64,000 nucleotides of DNA from Nodosilinea sp. FACHB-131 (GTDB lineage: Bacteria > Cyanobacteriota > Cyanobacteriia > Phormidesmidales > Phormidesmidaceae): positions 96,009 through 160,008 of the forward strand of contig NZ_JACJOF010000021.1 of assembly GCF_014695395.1 (NCBI RefSeq). Direction: 5' to 3'. Both the position numbers and the translations under genes were made by a program. Of the stretch, positions 9,190 to 17,463 are shown piece after piece; the stretch's first letter is position 1; each line of letters starts with the position of its first letter. Below the pieces are notes generated by a model. That model ran no database searches, had not been told where the DNA came from, and saw only the letters and a program-made list of their open reading frames with translations.

Positions 9190-10014
9190 ATGATCTCCCC
9201 CGCCTCCCCAACCTCAATCACCTCAGCCCGCTCCACTCGGCGGCGGTGGTTGGCTGGCGACGGCTGGATTTCTCTGGCCTCGGTGGCAACGGTGCTGGGG
9301 TTGTGGTGGGTGGCGAGCCACGCGGGCTGGGTGAGTCCGTTGTTTTTGCCGACCCCAGAGGCGGTGTTGAAAGCCTTTGTGGACATTGTGGTGAATGGCT
9401 ACAAAGGCGTGCCGCTGCTCTTTCACATTTGGGAAAGCCTCTATCGGTTGGGGGTAGCGCTGATTTTGGCGGTGCTGATTGCGGTGCCGCTGGGTATGGC
9501 CTGTGGAGCGTTTGACAAACTGCGAGCCGTAGTTGAGCCGCTGATCGAGTTCTATCGCCCCCTGCCGCCCCTGGCCTACTACACCCTGCTGGTAATCTGG
9601 CTGGGCATTGAGAATACCTCGAAGATTGCTCTGCTCTTTTTAGCGGCCTTTGCGCCCCTGTTCATCGCGGCGGTGGCGGGAGTGCAGCGAGTGCCTCGCG
9701 ATCGCATCCTCGGCTCCCAATCTCTGGGGGCCAACCGCTGGCAAATCTTTCGCTACGTAATCTTTCCCTCGGTGCTGCCAGATTTATTCACCGGGCTGCG
9801 CACGGCGATCGGCTTTGCCTACACCACCCTGGTCGCCGCCGAAATGGTCGCTGCCGTCTCTGGCATCGGCTGGATGGTGCTCGACGCCAGCAAATTCCTG
9901 CGCAGCGATGTCATCTTTGTCGGCATTTTCATCATGGGCGGCATTGCCGTAGCGCTGGACTGGCTGCTGCGCTGGGTGATGCGATCGCACCTGACCTGGG
10001 TGGGTAGGGAGTAG
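9190..10014 (+). CDS. tauC: ABC transporter permease, taurine/sulfonate type (TauC-like)
   Basis: 274 residues with about six membrane segments. It aligns well with E. coli TauC: SPLFLPTPEAVL, FYRPLPPLAYYTLLVIWLGI, the EAA-like loop QSLGANRWQIFRYVIFPSVLP and GLRTAIGFAYTTLVAAEMVA. The start is ATG 9190 directly after a C-run. With the TauA-like and TauB-like genes downstream it forms one importer; it may also serve the binding protein encoded just before. Confidence 0.93.
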   Translation: MISPASPTSITSARSTRRRWLAGDGWISLASVATVLGLWWVASHAGWVSPLFLPTPEAVLKAFVDIVVNGYKGVPLLFHIWESLYRLGVALILAVLIAVPLGMACGAFDKLRAVVEPLIEFYRPLPPLAYYTLLVIWLGIENTSKIALLFLAAFAPLFIAAVAGVQRVPRDRILGSQSLGANRWQIFRYVIFPSVLPDLFTGLRTAIGFAYTTLVAAEMVAAVSGIGWMVLDASKFLRSDVIFVGIFIMGGIAVALDWLLRWVMRSHLTWVGRE

Positions 10015-10165
10015 GGAGTGGGGAGTAGATGGGTGGATGGGTAGGGAGTAAGTTTTGAATTTTGAATTTTAAGTTTTGAATTTACTCCCCTGCTCCTCAC
10101 CCATCCACCCCCTACTCCTCACCTATCCACCCTCCTACCCCTCACCCATCCACCCCCTACCCCTC
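10015..10165 (+). repeat. GA-rich / TTGAATTT / CT-rich intergenic repeat block
   Basis: GA-rich units (GGGTGGATGGGTAG) follow the tauC stop. Then come short AT repeats of the TTTTGAATTTT type and a CT-rich tract with three or more copies of CACCCATCCACCCCCTAC. GA and CT halves are complementary. Unlike most such spacers, this one ends in a usable ribosome site (AAAGGA) before the TauA-like gene. Confidence 0.7.
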
Positions 10166-10181
10166 AAAAAGGACACACGCC

Positions 10182-11249
10182 ATGCCCCTCAAACGACGCC
10201 ATTTTCTCTACGGATTAGCCGGTGTTAGCCTGCCGCTGATTGCGGCAAGCTGCGCGCCCACCACTACCACGGCTCCGGCTGATAGCGCCGCTGATCCGGC
10301 GAATGCTGAGGGTAGCTCCGGCGTCGCGGCTCCGGCAACAATTCGCATCGGTTACCAGGTAATTCCCAACGCTGAGCTGTTAGCCAAGGCCCTGGGGCTG
10401 ACCGAAAAAGCCTTTCCCAGCAGCAAGGTTCAGTATTCCAGCTTTGACTCGGGGCGGGATGTCAACACCGCCTTTGCCGCTAACGGTATTGATTTTGGGC
10501 TGGCAGGGTCGGTGCCTGTAGCCGTTGGCATTTCCCAGGGGTTGCCCTACGAGGTGTATTTCATTCACGACGTGATCGGCGATGCCGAGGCGCTAGCGGT
10601 GCGCGACGGCATCGCCAGCACAAAGGATTTGGCGGGCAAGAAGGTGGCGGTACCCTTTGGCTCTACCACCCACTTCAGCCTGCTGGCTCTGCTGGAGCAA
10701 GACGGCATTGACTCGGCCAGTCTCACGCTGCTCGACCTGCAGCCCCAGGATTTGGTGGCCGCCTGGCAGCGGGGCGACATCGATGCCGCCTACGTGTGGG
10801 AGCCCCACCTCACCCGATTGGTCAGCGATGGCGGCCAGGTTCTCATCACCTCCGCCGATTTGGCCGATCGCGGCGTACTCACCGCCGACGTGGGCCTGGT
10901 GCACAAAGACTTTGCCCAAAACTATACCGATGCGCTGCGCCAGTACATCGCCGTGCTGGATGAAGCGGTGGAGTTTTACCGCACCAATCCCGATCAGGCG
11001 GCTGAGGCCCTAGCCAAAGAACTGGGGCTGACGCCGGAAGAATCGCTGGCCAGCTCCAAGGGCATCATCTGGCTCACCTCCACAGAGCAGGCCGATGCCA
11101 AGTTTTTGGGCACTCCCGACCAGCCCGGTGACTTTGCCGATGTGCTGAAAGATTCTGCCGACTTTTTGGTGAAGCAAAAGGCAATTGATCGGGCCGCCGA
11201 CATCACCACCTTTCAGCAACACCTGCGCAACGACACACTCAAGTCCTAA
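10182..11249 (+). CDS. tauA: Taurine-type ABC transporter substrate-binding lipoprotein (TauA-like)
   Basis: 355 residues with leader KRRHFLYGLAG (twin arginine) and lipobox IAASC. The mature domain matches TauA in pattern: FDSGRDVNTAFAANGIDFG, GKKVAVPFGSTTHFSLL, LQPQDLVAAWQRGDIDAAYV and WEPHLTRL. AAAGGA lies 12 nt before the ATG. No Cys or Met remains after the lipobox Cys. It is followed after 11 bp by the ATPase gene. Taurine or another small sulfonate is the probable ligand. Confidence 0.93.
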   Translation: MPLKRRHFLYGLAGVSLPLIAASCAPTTTTAPADSAADPANAEGSSGVAAPATIRIGYQVIPNAELLAKALGLTEKAFPSSKVQYSSFDSGRDVNTAFAANGIDFGLAGSVPVAVGISQGLPYEVYFIHDVIGDAEALAVRDGIASTKDLAGKKVAVPFGSTTHFSLLALLEQDGIDSASLTLLDLQPQDLVAAWQRGDIDAAYVWEPHLTRLVSDGGQVLITSADLADRGVLTADVGLVHKDFAQNYTDALRQYIAVLDEAVEFYRTNPDQAAEALAKELGLTPEESLASSKGIIWLTSTEQADAKFLGTPDQPGDFADVLKDSADFLVKQKAIDRAADITTFQQHLRNDTLKS

Positions 11250-11260
11250 GGCAACCAACC

Positions 11261-12097
11261 ATGTCGTTCTCTAGCCGCACCGTCAGCCCAGCTACTAGTC
11301 AAAGCCCGTCCTTGTCCCAAGATGTCGTCGTTGCTCTGCGGGATATTAACCTACATTTTGGCAACGGTGCTCAGCAGGTCGAGGCCCTACGAAGCATCAA
11401 CCTCGACCTCGTCGCCGGGGATTTTGTCTGCGTGCTAGGGTCATCGGGCTGCGGCAAGACCTCGCTGCTGCGGGTGCTGGCGGGCTACCAGCCCCCCACC
11501 GCCGGGGCGGTTTACATCGACGGCAAATCTCACAGTGCCCCTAATGCTGCAGTGGGAGTCGTGTTTCAGCGACCCAACCTGCTGCCCTGGCTCTCCATTG
11601 CCGACAACGTGGGCTTTGGCCCCAAGATGCAGGGCGAACCCGACTTTACGCTCAGACAGCGAGTGGCCCACTATCTTGACCTGGTGGGGCTCTCCGATGC
11701 CAGCCAGCGCTTGCCCCACCAGCTCTCTGGGGGGATGCAGCAGCGCGCCGCGATCGCCCGCACCCTAGCCGCCAACCCCCGCGTTGTGCTCATGGATGAA
11801 CCCTTCGGTGCCCTCGACGCCCTCACCCGTGAATCGATGCAGCTGCACCTGCGCAAAATCTGGCAGCAAACCCAAAAGACCATCTTTTTCATCACCCACG
11901 ACGTCGAAGAAGCCCTAATTTTGGCCACCCGCATCGTCGTCATGCACGCCCACCCCGGCCGCATCGTCCAGCAAATCCCTAACCCCTTCCGCGACGTGCT
12001 CGATCACATGAGCACCACTGAACTGCGCACCATGCCAGAGTTTGTCCGCCTACGGCAGCAGCTCATAGCCGGGATTCACTCGGTAGAAAGTGGGTAA
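11261..12097 (+). CDS. tauB: ABC transporter ATP-binding protein, taurine/sulfonate type (TauB/SsuB-like)
   Basis: 278 residues with Walker A GSSGCGKTS, Q-loop VFQRPNLLPWLS, signature LSGGMQQRAAIAR, Walker [17 protein letters not shown] and switch FITHDVEEAL. ATP hydrolysis by a dimer drives import through the TauC-like permease. An N-terminal extension of about 20 residues precedes the nucleotide-binding domain. It probably shares a transcript with the TauA-like gene 11 bp upstream. Confidence 0.94.
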   Translation: MSFSSRTVSPATSQSPSLSQDVVVALRDINLHFGNGAQQVEALRSINLDLVAGDFVCVLGSSGCGKTSLLRVLAGYQPPTAGAVYIDGKSHSAPNAAVGVVFQRPNLLPWLSIADNVGFGPKMQGEPDFTLRQRVAHYLDLVGLSDASQRLPHQLSGGMQQRAAIARTLAANPRVVLMDEPFGALDALTRESMQLHLRKIWQQTQKTIFFITHDVEEALILATRIVVMHAHPGRIVQQIPNPFRDVLDHMSTTELRTMPEFVRLRQQLIAGIHSVESG

Positions 12098-12258
12098 GGA
12101 GTGGATAGGGGAAGAAAAAGTTTTAAGCGTTCAATTTTGAGTTTTGAGTTTCAGGTTTAGAGCACGAATTCAAAACTTAAAATTCAAAATTCAAAACTTA
12201 AATTGCTACCCCATCACCCCCCACTCATCCACCCTGCCACTCCCCACCCATCCACCCT
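12098..12258 (+). repeat. Intergenic AT and CT repeat block
   Basis: After a short GA-rich start the spacer holds TTTTGAGTTTTGAGTTT and, further on, repeats of AAAATTCAAAATTCAAAAC, which can pair. These resemble the short tandem repeats common between cyanobacterial genes. It ends in CT-rich CCCACCCATCCACCC immediately before ATG 12259. Confidence 0.65.
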
Positions 12259-13065
12259 ATGTCCTCCCTCTCTCTCCCCCGCCGCTCGACCAAACCGCAC
12301 CGCGCCATCCCCCGCTCCCTCCAGGGCTGGCTACTGCCGATCGCGCTAGTGGTGGCTTGGGAACTGCTCTCTCGGCTTGGGCTCGTGGCCCCCAACCTGC
12401 TGCCTGCCCCAACCACGGTGTTGCAAACCATCCTGGTCATAGCTCGCAGCGGCGAGCTGTTTCGCCACGTGGGCATTACCCTTTACCGAGTCGTGCTCGG
12501 CTTTGGCATTGGCACCCTGGTGGCGACGGTGCTGGGAGCGCTGACTGGCTACTCCCGCACAGCCCATGCCTACCTCGATCCGCTGCTGCAAGCCCTGCGC
12601 AACATTCCCTCCATTGCTTGGGTGCCGCTGTTTATTCTCTGGCTGGGCATTTATGAAAGCTCGAAGGTGACGCTGATTGCGGTGGGGGTGTTCTTCCCGG
12701 TTTACCTCAACCTGATGAGCGGCATTCAGGGAGTCGATCGCAAGCTGGTAGAAGTCGGCAAAATCTATCGCCTCAGCCAGCTACAGCTCGTCCGCCGGGT
12801 ATTCCTCCCCGCTACGCTGCCGGCTTACTTAGTCGGGCTCCGCAACGGGCTAGGGCTGGGCTGGATGTTTGTAGTCGCCGCCGAACTCATGGGAGCCAGC
12901 CAGGGACTGGGCTACCTGCTGATCGACGGCCAAACCACCGGCCGCCCCGCCGTGATCATCGCCAGCATTGTGCTGTTTGCGCTGCTCGGAAAGCTGACCG
13001 ATTCCGGGTTGTCGGCGGTGAGTCAGCGGTTGCTGTATTGGCAGGATTCCTATGGTGCGGGGTAG
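12259..13065 (+). CDS. ssuC: ABC transporter permease, sulfonate type (SsuC-like, copy 1)
   Basis: 268 residues with about six membrane segments. Typical SsuC segments: NLLPAPTTVLQT, LRNIPSIAWVPLFILWLGI, the cytoplasmic loop GKIYRLSQLQLVRRVFLPATLP and GLRNGLGLGWMFVVAAELMG. It is paired with the ATPase gene at 13314 as a second importer unit. Its binding protein is not adjacent, so it may use one of the SsuA-like proteins at 2472 or 3581. Confidence 0.92.
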   Translation: MSSLSLPRRSTKPHRAIPRSLQGWLLPIALVVAWELLSRLGLVAPNLLPAPTTVLQTILVIARSGELFRHVGITLYRVVLGFGIGTLVATVLGALTGYSRTAHAYLDPLLQALRNIPSIAWVPLFILWLGIYESSKVTLIAVGVFFPVYLNLMSGIQGVDRKLVEVGKIYRLSQLQLVRRVFLPATLPAYLVGLRNGLGLGWMFVVAAELMGASQGLGYLLIDGQTTGRPAVIIASIVLFALLGKLTDSGLSAVSQRLLYWQDSYGAG

Positions 13066-13313
13066 AGGGGTGGGGAGTGGGAGGGTGGATGAGTGGATGG
13101 GTGAGGGAGTTACGGGATAGTTCGGCTATTGACGTTTTCACCCTGCTTTCCTAAATGTGTCCAAACTGATTGCGATCGCGCGCCAACCTGGCCACGAATC
13201 TAGCCCTTCATCAAATGTTGTCCCTCAACCGGCAACTGCCCAACTCACTCCCCCCTTACCCATCCACCCGCCTACCCATCCACCCATCCACCCGCCTACC
13301 CGCCCACCCCCCA
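13066..13313 (+). repeat. GA-rich / CT-rich intergenic repeat block
   Basis: GGGAGGGTGGATGAGTGGATGG follows the permease stop. A CT-rich tract of CCCATCCACCCGCCTA units (about 13250-13313) runs up to the ATPase ATG. Between them is about 100 bp of ordinary sequence with one HIP1-like site. An open frame extends from 13170 through the repeats, but its product there is only proline-rich repeat translation. Confidence 0.65.
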
Positions 13314-14063
13314 ATGCTCCACATCGAGAACGTCCATAAGCAATTCGACAACGGCCTACTAGCCCTAGAAGGCATTGATCTAGCGATCAAACCGGGGGAA
13401 GTGGTCAGCCTGGTGGGCACCAGCGGGTGCGGCAAAAGTACGCTGCTGCGGATTGTCGCGGGGCTGGAGTTTCCGACCCTGGGAGCAGCGCTGATCGATG
13501 GGGAGGTGATTACCGCGCCGCACCCCAAAGTGGGGCTGATCTTTCAGGAGGCCCGGCTGATGCCCTGGCTGACGGTGGCTGAGAATATTCAGTTTGGCCT
13601 CAAGGATTTGCCTCGGCTAGAGCAGCAGTGGCGCACGGAGCAGGTGTTGCAGAAGGTGCATCTGACCAACTTTGCGACGGCCCTGCCACGGCAGCTTTCG
13701 GGGGGGATGGCGCAGCGGGTGGCGATCGCCCGCGCCCTAGTCACCCAGCCCAGCATTCTGCTGCTCGATGAACCCTTCAGCGCTCTCGATGCCTTTACCC
13801 GCACCCAGCTGCAAGACCACCTGCTGGATATTTGGGCGGAAGACCATCCCACCCTGCTGCTGGTTACCCACGACGTCGAAGAGGCGCTGGTGCTGAGCGA
13901 TCGCATCATCGTGCTGCGGCCCCACCCAGGCCGCATCCACCGCGAGCTGGCGATCGAGCTGCCCCGCCCCCGACGCCGCACCAGCCTGGAGTTTCAGCGG
14001 TTGAAGGAGCAGCTGATTGGGGAGCTAGATCTGACGCCGGAACTGGATTTGGTGAAGCGGTGA
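13314..14063 (+). CDS. ssuB: ABC transporter ATP-binding protein, sulfonate type (SsuB-like, copy 1)
   Basis: 249 residues from ATG 13314, chosen because the conserved domain begins at once (MLHIENVHKQF). It has Walker A GTSGCGKST, Q-loop FQEARLMPW, signature LSGGMAQRVAIAR, Walker B ILLLDEPFSALDAFTR and switch VTHDVEEAL. It energises the permease encoded upstream. The start again has a C-run before it and no Shine-Dalgarno sequence. Confidence 0.93.
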   Translation: MLHIENVHKQFDNGLLALEGIDLAIKPGEVVSLVGTSGCGKSTLLRIVAGLEFPTLGAALIDGEVITAPHPKVGLIFQEARLMPWLTVAENIQFGLKDLPRLEQQWRTEQVLQKVHLTNFATALPRQLSGGMAQRVAIARALVTQPSILLLDEPFSALDAFTRTQLQDHLLDIWAEDHPTLLLVTHDVEEALVLSDRIIVLRPHPGRIHRELAIELPRPRRRTSLEFQRLKEQLIGELDLTPELDLVKR

Positions 14064-14263
14064 AGGGGGTAAAGGAGTAGGGGGTGGGGGGTAGGGAGAT
14101 GAGACAGTTCTAGCGGTTTAGGGTTCAGAGCCCAAGGTATCCGGTTTAAGGCAGGTCACCAACCTGAAACCCTAAACCTTGAACCTTAAACCCCCATTCA
14201 CCTGTCATCTTTAGCTCGGCAAACTTCTAACGTTCAAAGTCCAAATTTTACTGAGGTTTAACC
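14064..14263 (+). repeat. Intergenic GA-rich tract and hairpin
   Basis: A G-rich tract (GGGGGTGGGGGGTAGGG) follows the ATPase stop. Then GGTTTAGGGTTCAG near 14116 faces CTGAAACCCTAAACC near 14162, a stem of about 13 bp with one bulge. No T-run follows, so it is a weak terminator candidate at best. Confidence 0.5.
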
Positions 14264-14812
14264 ATGACGAAAATTGTTGCGATCGCCGGTAGCCCGTCCC
14301 ATCCTTCTCGCTCCTACTCAGTGTTAGAGGAGGCCCAAAAGATTTTGCAGGATCAGGGGGTTGAGCTAGAAATTTTGCTGGTGCGCGACCTGCCCGCCGC
14401 TGAGCTGCTGCACGCCAGGTTTGACAGCGAGGTGATCAATGCCGCTACCGCCCAGGTGGTTGCCGCCGATGCCGTAATTATTTCGACCCCCGTCTACAAA
14501 GCCGCCTACACGGGCATTCTCAAGGCTTTTCTCGATCTACTGCCCCAGAAGGCGCTGGTGGGCAAGCCGGTTTTGCCGATTGCTACTGGAGGAACCCTGG
14601 CGCACCTGCTGGCGATCGACTACGCCCTCAACCCGGTGCTGGGTGTGCTCGGTGCCACCCACATTCTCCAGGGCGTGTATCTGGTCGATACGCAGTTTCA
14701 GCGGTTAGAGACGGGCGGCATTGAGTTCAACGACCCAGAGCTAAGAGCGCGCCTGCAAAGTTCGCTGGACGGGCTGGTGCGATCGCTCCCCGCTGTGCTC
14801 ACGGCCGTCTAG
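14264..14812 (+). CDS. ssuE: NAD(P)H-dependent FMN reductase SsuE
   Basis: 182 residues with the flavodoxin-like fold. It matches E. coli SsuE at AGSPSHPSRSYSVLE, LLHARFDSEVIN, STPVYKAAYTGILKAFLDLLP, LPIATGGTLAHLLAIDYAL and PVLGVLGA. It would supply FMNH2 to SsuD and probably to the other flavin monooxygenases of the island. It has only its initiator Met and no Cys. The following monooxygenase gene starts 40 bp on, so they are probably co-transcribed. Confidence 0.96.
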   Translation: MTKIVAIAGSPSHPSRSYSVLEEAQKILQDQGVELEILLVRDLPAAELLHARFDSEVINAATAQVVAADAVIISTPVYKAAYTGILKAFLDLLPQKALVGKPVLPIATGGTLAHLLAIDYALNPVLGVLGATHILQGVYLVDTQFQRLETGGIEFNDPELRARLQSSLDGLVRSLPAVLTAV

Positions 14813-14852
14813 GCGGGCACTACATTGAGTCTGTTGTTCAACATCTTTATCT

Positions 14853-16052
14853 ATGCCGCTGCTCACCTCACCTCAGCTCGACATTCAAGCTAACGCTCAC
14901 CCTATCGATGCCTGGGTTGACACCCTGGTCGATGAATTCGCCGCCACGGCGGTAGAGCGCGATCGCCAGGGGGGCACCGCCCAGGCCGAGCGCGATCGCC
15001 TGCGCCAGAGCAACCTACTGAAGCTGGTAATCCCAGCTCAGTACGGCGGCCTCGGGGCCGATTGGGAAACCGCCCTGCGCATTACCCGCCGCTTTGCCCA
15101 GGTGGATAGCTCCATTGCCCACCTGTTTTCGTACCAGCATTTGGGAGTGGTGGCCCCCCAGGTGTTTGGCAACCCCGAGCAGGCGGCCCATTACTATAGC
15201 CAAACCGCCCAGCACAACTGGTTTTGGTGCAACGGCTTTAACCCGCTCGATCGCCGGGTGACGCTTACCCCCGATGGGGCAGGCTTTCGCATCAACGGCA
15301 CCAAGAGCTTTTGCTCGGGCTCCGTCGATTCCGATGTGATTCCGCTCAGCACCGTGCAGGACGGCGTGGAGGGCTTTCGGATTGCGATCGTGCCCACCCA
15401 GCGCGAGGGGGTTGAGGTGCAGGGCGACTGGAACAACATGGGCCAGCGGCAAACCGACAGCGGCAGCATTCGCTTTACCAACGTGTGGGTGGACGCCGAC
15501 GAAATTTTGGCACCCCCCGCAGGCAATGAGGTGTTTCGCACCTTTCGCTCCTGTCTCACCCAAATCACCTTCACCAACATCTATCTGGGGGTGGCCCAGG
15601 GGGCATTTGAGGCGGCGCGATCCTACACCCGCAGCCAGACGCGAGCCTGGCCAGGGTCTAAGGTCGAATCGGCCACCGAAGACCCCTACATCCTGCAACA
15701 CTACGGCGAAATGGCGATCGCCCTGGAAGCCGCCACCCTGCTCACCGATCGCGCCACCGCGCTCGTGCAGGCCGCCTGGGAAAAAGGCTATGCCCTCACC
15801 GCCGAAGAACGGGGCGAATGCGCCGTGGCCATCGCTACCGCCAAGGCCTTTGTCACCCAAAACGGCCTAGCTCTGGTCAACAAAATCTTTGATGTCATGG
15901 GCACCCGGGCCACTAGCGCCGACTACGGCTTTGACCGCTACTGGCGCAATCTCCGCACCTTTACCCTGCACGACCCGGTCGACTACAAAATTCGCTCGGT
16001 GGGCAACTGGGCGCTGAACCGGGAGCTGCCCACCCCCGATTTTTATTCCTAG
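14853..16052 (+). CDS. Acyl-CoA-dehydrogenase-fold flavin monooxygenase, SfnB/DszC-like (copy 2)
   Basis: 399 residues, same family as the gene at 6090. It shows LVIPAQYGGLGADW, SSIAHLFSYQHLG, NGTKSFCSG, GDWNNMGQRQTDSGSIRFTNVWV and RTFTLHDPVDYKIR. DszC oxidises dibenzothiophene sulfur to the sulfone and SfnB-type proteins act in dimethyl sulfone use; the substrate here is unknown. Unlike copy 1 it keeps four Cys and several Met. It lies directly before the DszA-like gene, so the two may work in sequence. Confidence 0.88.
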   Translation: MPLLTSPQLDIQANAHPIDAWVDTLVDEFAATAVERDRQGGTAQAERDRLRQSNLLKLVIPAQYGGLGADWETALRITRRFAQVDSSIAHLFSYQHLGVVAPQVFGNPEQAAHYYSQTAQHNWFWCNGFNPLDRRVTLTPDGAGFRINGTKSFCSGSVDSDVIPLSTVQDGVEGFRIAIVPTQREGVEVQGDWNNMGQRQTDSGSIRFTNVWVDADEILAPPAGNEVFRTFRSCLTQITFTNIYLGVAQGAFEAARSYTRSQTRAWPGSKVESATEDPYILQHYGEMAIALEAATLLTDRATALVQAAWEKGYALTAEERGECAVAIATAKAFVTQNGLALVNKIFDVMGTRATSADYGFDRYWRNLRTFTLHDPVDYKIRSVGNWALNRELPTPDFYS

Positions 16053-16083
16053 GAATTCAGCCGGACTCCAGAGTCAAGAACCA

Positions 16084-17463
16084 ATGCGCCAACTCCACCT
16101 AGCGGCATTTATGATTGCGGGGCCTGTGGCCCACAGCCACGCGCTGTGGCGGCACCCCCAGTCGCGCTTCGACTTTCTGCGGCCCGAGGCCTATCAGCAA
16201 ATTGCCCAGGTGTTGGAGCGGGGTAAGTTTGACCTGCTGTTTTTTGCTGATAGGCTGGCGGTGTCTGAGAGCTACGGCCATAGCTTTGAGGTGGGGGTGC
16301 GCTACGGCGACCAGGATGCTCTGCGGCTAGATCCTCTACCGCTGCTGGCGGCGATCGCCCCTACCACCCAGAACCTGGGACTGGGGGCCACCGTCTCCAC
16401 CACCTATGCTCACCCCTACAGCGTGGCCCGCAGCTTTGCCACCCTCGACCACCTCACCCACGGCCGCGTCGCCTGGAACATCGTCACCTCAGTGAACGAT
16501 GGTGAGGCCCAAAACTTCGGGGTCAAAACCCATCTGGAGCACGACCAGCGCTACGATCGCGCCGATGAGTTTCTAGACGTAGCCTGCCAACTGTGGGAGA
16601 GCTGGCAGACCGATACCCTGGTGCTAGACCGGGAGCAGGGCCATTTCGCCGACCCCGACAAGGTGAACTATATCCACCATCAGGGCCAATGGTTTCAGTC
16701 GCGGGGGCCGCTTAACGTGCCGCCTGGCCCCCAGGGCAAGCCGGTGCTGATCCAGGCCGGAGCGTCGGGTCGAGGGCGCGAGTTTGCCGCCCGTTGGGCC
16801 GAAGTAGTGTTTGCCATTCAGCCCACCCTACCCCAGGCGCAGCAGTTCTATAGCGATCTCAAGGGGCGGGTGCAGGCCCAGGGGCGATCGCCCGACCAGT
16901 GCAAAATTTTGCTAGGGGTGATGCCCTTTGTGGGTGAAACGGAGGCAATCGCTCGCCAAAAGCAGGCTGAACACAATAATCTGGTCAACCCCCTGGTGGG
17001 CCTATCGACGCTCTCTAACCACCTCAACTACGACTTTTCCCAGCATCCCCTCGACAAGCCCCTGGAGAAGTTAGACATCCAGGGCATGCGCGGCATTTGG
17101 GATCTGGTGCAGCACCTCAGCATTGAGGGCACCACCCTGGCAGAGATTGGCCAACGCTACGGGGCTAGCGTCCTCATTCCCCAAATCGTGGGCACCCCCA
17201 CCCAGATTGCCGACCAGCTCGAAGCCTTATTTCAGGCCAATGCCTGCGACGGGTTCATGGTTTCCCCTGCCTACCTGCCCGGGGCCTTCACCGACTTTGT
17301 GGCAGCGGTTGTGCCCGCGTTGCAGCAACGCGGGCTCTTTCGCCAGACCTACAGCGGCAGCACCCTGCGCGATCACCTGAAGCTTCCCAGGATGCCTGCT
17401 CCAGCGTTGTCTGCTCCAGAATCCTTTGCTCCAGAGTTTTATACCCCAGGGGTTTCAGTATGA
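16084..17463 (+). CDS. NtaA/SnaA/DszA-family FMNH2-dependent monooxygenase
   Basis: 459 residues in the two-component luciferase-like family that includes DszA (sulfone monooxygenase) and NtaA. Marks include HSHALWRHPQS, KFDLLFFADRLAVSE, GLGATVSTTYAHPY, GRVAWNIVTSVND, RYDRADEFLDV, IQAGASGRGREFAARWAEVVF and DGFMVSPAYLPGAF. The C-terminus has a short Ala/Pro-rich tail. Its stop overlaps the next start by 4 bp (ATGA), indicating translational coupling with the binding-protein gene. Desulfurisation of a sulfone or aryl-sulfur compound is inferred from context. Confidence 0.9.
   Translation: MRQLHLAAFMIAGPVAHSHALWRHPQSRFDFLRPEAYQQIAQVLERGKFDLLFFADRLAVSESYGHSFEVGVRYGDQDALRLDPLPLLAAIAPTTQNLGLGATVSTTYAHPYSVARSFATLDHLTHGRVAWNIVTSVNDGEAQNFGVKTHLEHDQRYDRADEFLDVACQLWESWQTDTLVLDREQGHFADPDKVNYIHHQGQWFQSRGPLNVPPGPQGKPVLIQAGASGRGREFAARWAEVVFAIQPTLPQAQQFYSDLKGRVQAQGRSPDQCKILLGVMPFVGETEAIARQKQAEHNNLVNPLVGLSTLSNHLNYDFSQHPLDKPLEKLDIQGMRGIWDLVQHLSIEGTTLAEIGQRYGASVLIPQIVGTPTQIADQLEALFQANACDGFMVSPAYLPGAFTDFVAAVVPALQQRGLFRQTYSGSTLRDHLKLPRMPAPALSAPESFAPEFYTPGVSV

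Noticed and set aside
13170..13313. N-terminal extension of the SsuB-like ATPase
   Set aside because: The extra codons only translate the CT-rich intergenic repeat; the conserved domain starts at ATG 13314.
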